Source: Methylovulum sp.
GTDB taxonomy: Bacteria > Pseudomonadota > Gammaproteobacteria > Methylococcales > Methylomonadaceae
Reading direction: 5' to 3'
Assembly: GCA_028713595.1 (NCBI GenBank)
Contig: JAQTNZ010000200.1
Span: forward strand, 1 to 5,653
DNA: 5,653 nucleotides
Positions 5,521 to 5,653 of the stretch are shown piece after piece (the stretch's first letter is position 1; the number at the start of each line of letters is the position of its first letter). The position numbers and the translations under genes are program-made. The notes beneath the pieces are model-generated. The model had not been told where the DNA came from. It searched no databases and was given only the letters and a program-made list of their open reading frames with translations.

Positions 5521-5653
5521 GGATTAACCGTTCGGCCTGAGCCTGTCGAAGCCTGTCATGAGCTTGACGAATGGGCTGAACGGTTAATCCGCTCATGGTT
5601 CGACAAGGCTCTCCTGAGGTATCGAAGGGCTCACCACGAACGGATTAACTTAC
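5521..5653. repeat. Palindromic dispersed repeat, copy B (enlarged), running to the edge
   Basis: Same three-arm plan as 1542-1628: GGATTAACCGTTCG (5521-5534), CGGTTAATCCGCTC (5581-5594) and GAACGGATTAACTTA (5638-5652). Here the left and middle arms form the stronger stem: 5521-5533 pairs perfectly with 5578-5590, and four more pairs including G-U can extend it. The middle and right arms pair over TTAATCCG/CGGATTAA plus TGGT/ACCA. Both loops are over 20 bases longer than in copy A and contain further inverted TTCGA/TCGAA and GAAGC/GCTT pieces. The three arms start exactly 60 bases apart (5521, 5581, 5641). The window ends one base after the segment shared with copy A, so the right boundary is unknown. 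Confidence 0.82.

Noticed and set aside
5521..5653. CRISPR-like array because of regularly spaced 60-base units
   Set aside because: The related blocks alternate in orientation and pair with each other; the between-block sequence is also repeat-derived, unlike unique spacers, and there are no cas genes.

Overview
The window looks like chromosomal DNA of a gammaproteobacterium. The main support is a full-length ParE-type topoisomerase IV subunit B, which reads very like the enterobacterial protein throughout, and a neighbouring gene for an outer-membrane-type protein, which implies a Gram-negative envelope. GC content is moderate. The dispersed palindromic repeats containing the motif GAGCCTGTCGAAG occur in many environmental proteobacteria. 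I cannot name the genus from sequence alone; a methanotroph or a sulfur-oxidising gammaproteobacterium is only a guess.

Layout. (1) 1-1028, plus strand: the 3' part of a membrane-bound sensor histidine kinase gene whose start lies left of the window. (2) 1029-1210: a spacer with a weak terminator-like structure, a reasonable sigma-70 promoter candidate and a 15-base palindrome in the likely leader. (3) 1211-1447, plus: a small VapB-like antitoxin gene. Its stop codon overlaps an ATG in the ATGA arrangement typical of toxin-antitoxin pairs, but the reading frame from that ATG ends after 22 codons, so the toxin appears to be gone. (4) About 1495-1701: a MITE-like element of roughly 207 bp with imperfect 21-bp terminal inverted repeats, carrying a palindromic repeat (copy A). 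(5) 1775-3664, plus: parE, complete. (6) 3665-3791: a strong terminator, probably bidirectional, and a second hairpin between convergent genes. (7) 3792-5084, minus: a secreted protein with a signal peptide, a Ser/Thr-rich linker and a C-terminus typical of outer-membrane beta-barrels; family not recognised. (8) 5085-5520: non-coding DNA with a possible promoter for that gene, an A/C-rich tract, and a short protein-like remnant on the minus strand. (9) 5521-5653: a second, enlarged copy (B) of the palindromic repeat, running to the window edge.

The genes do not form one pathway. The kinase is half of a two-component system whose partner is outside the window. parE is a housekeeping gene for chromosome decatenation, here without parC beside it. 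The antitoxin is an apparent orphan. The outer-membrane-type protein is a single-gene unit. The most interesting non-coding signal is the repeat family: the two copies differ at one base in each of three related arms, and the three changes preserve pairing in both of two mutually exclusive hairpins.
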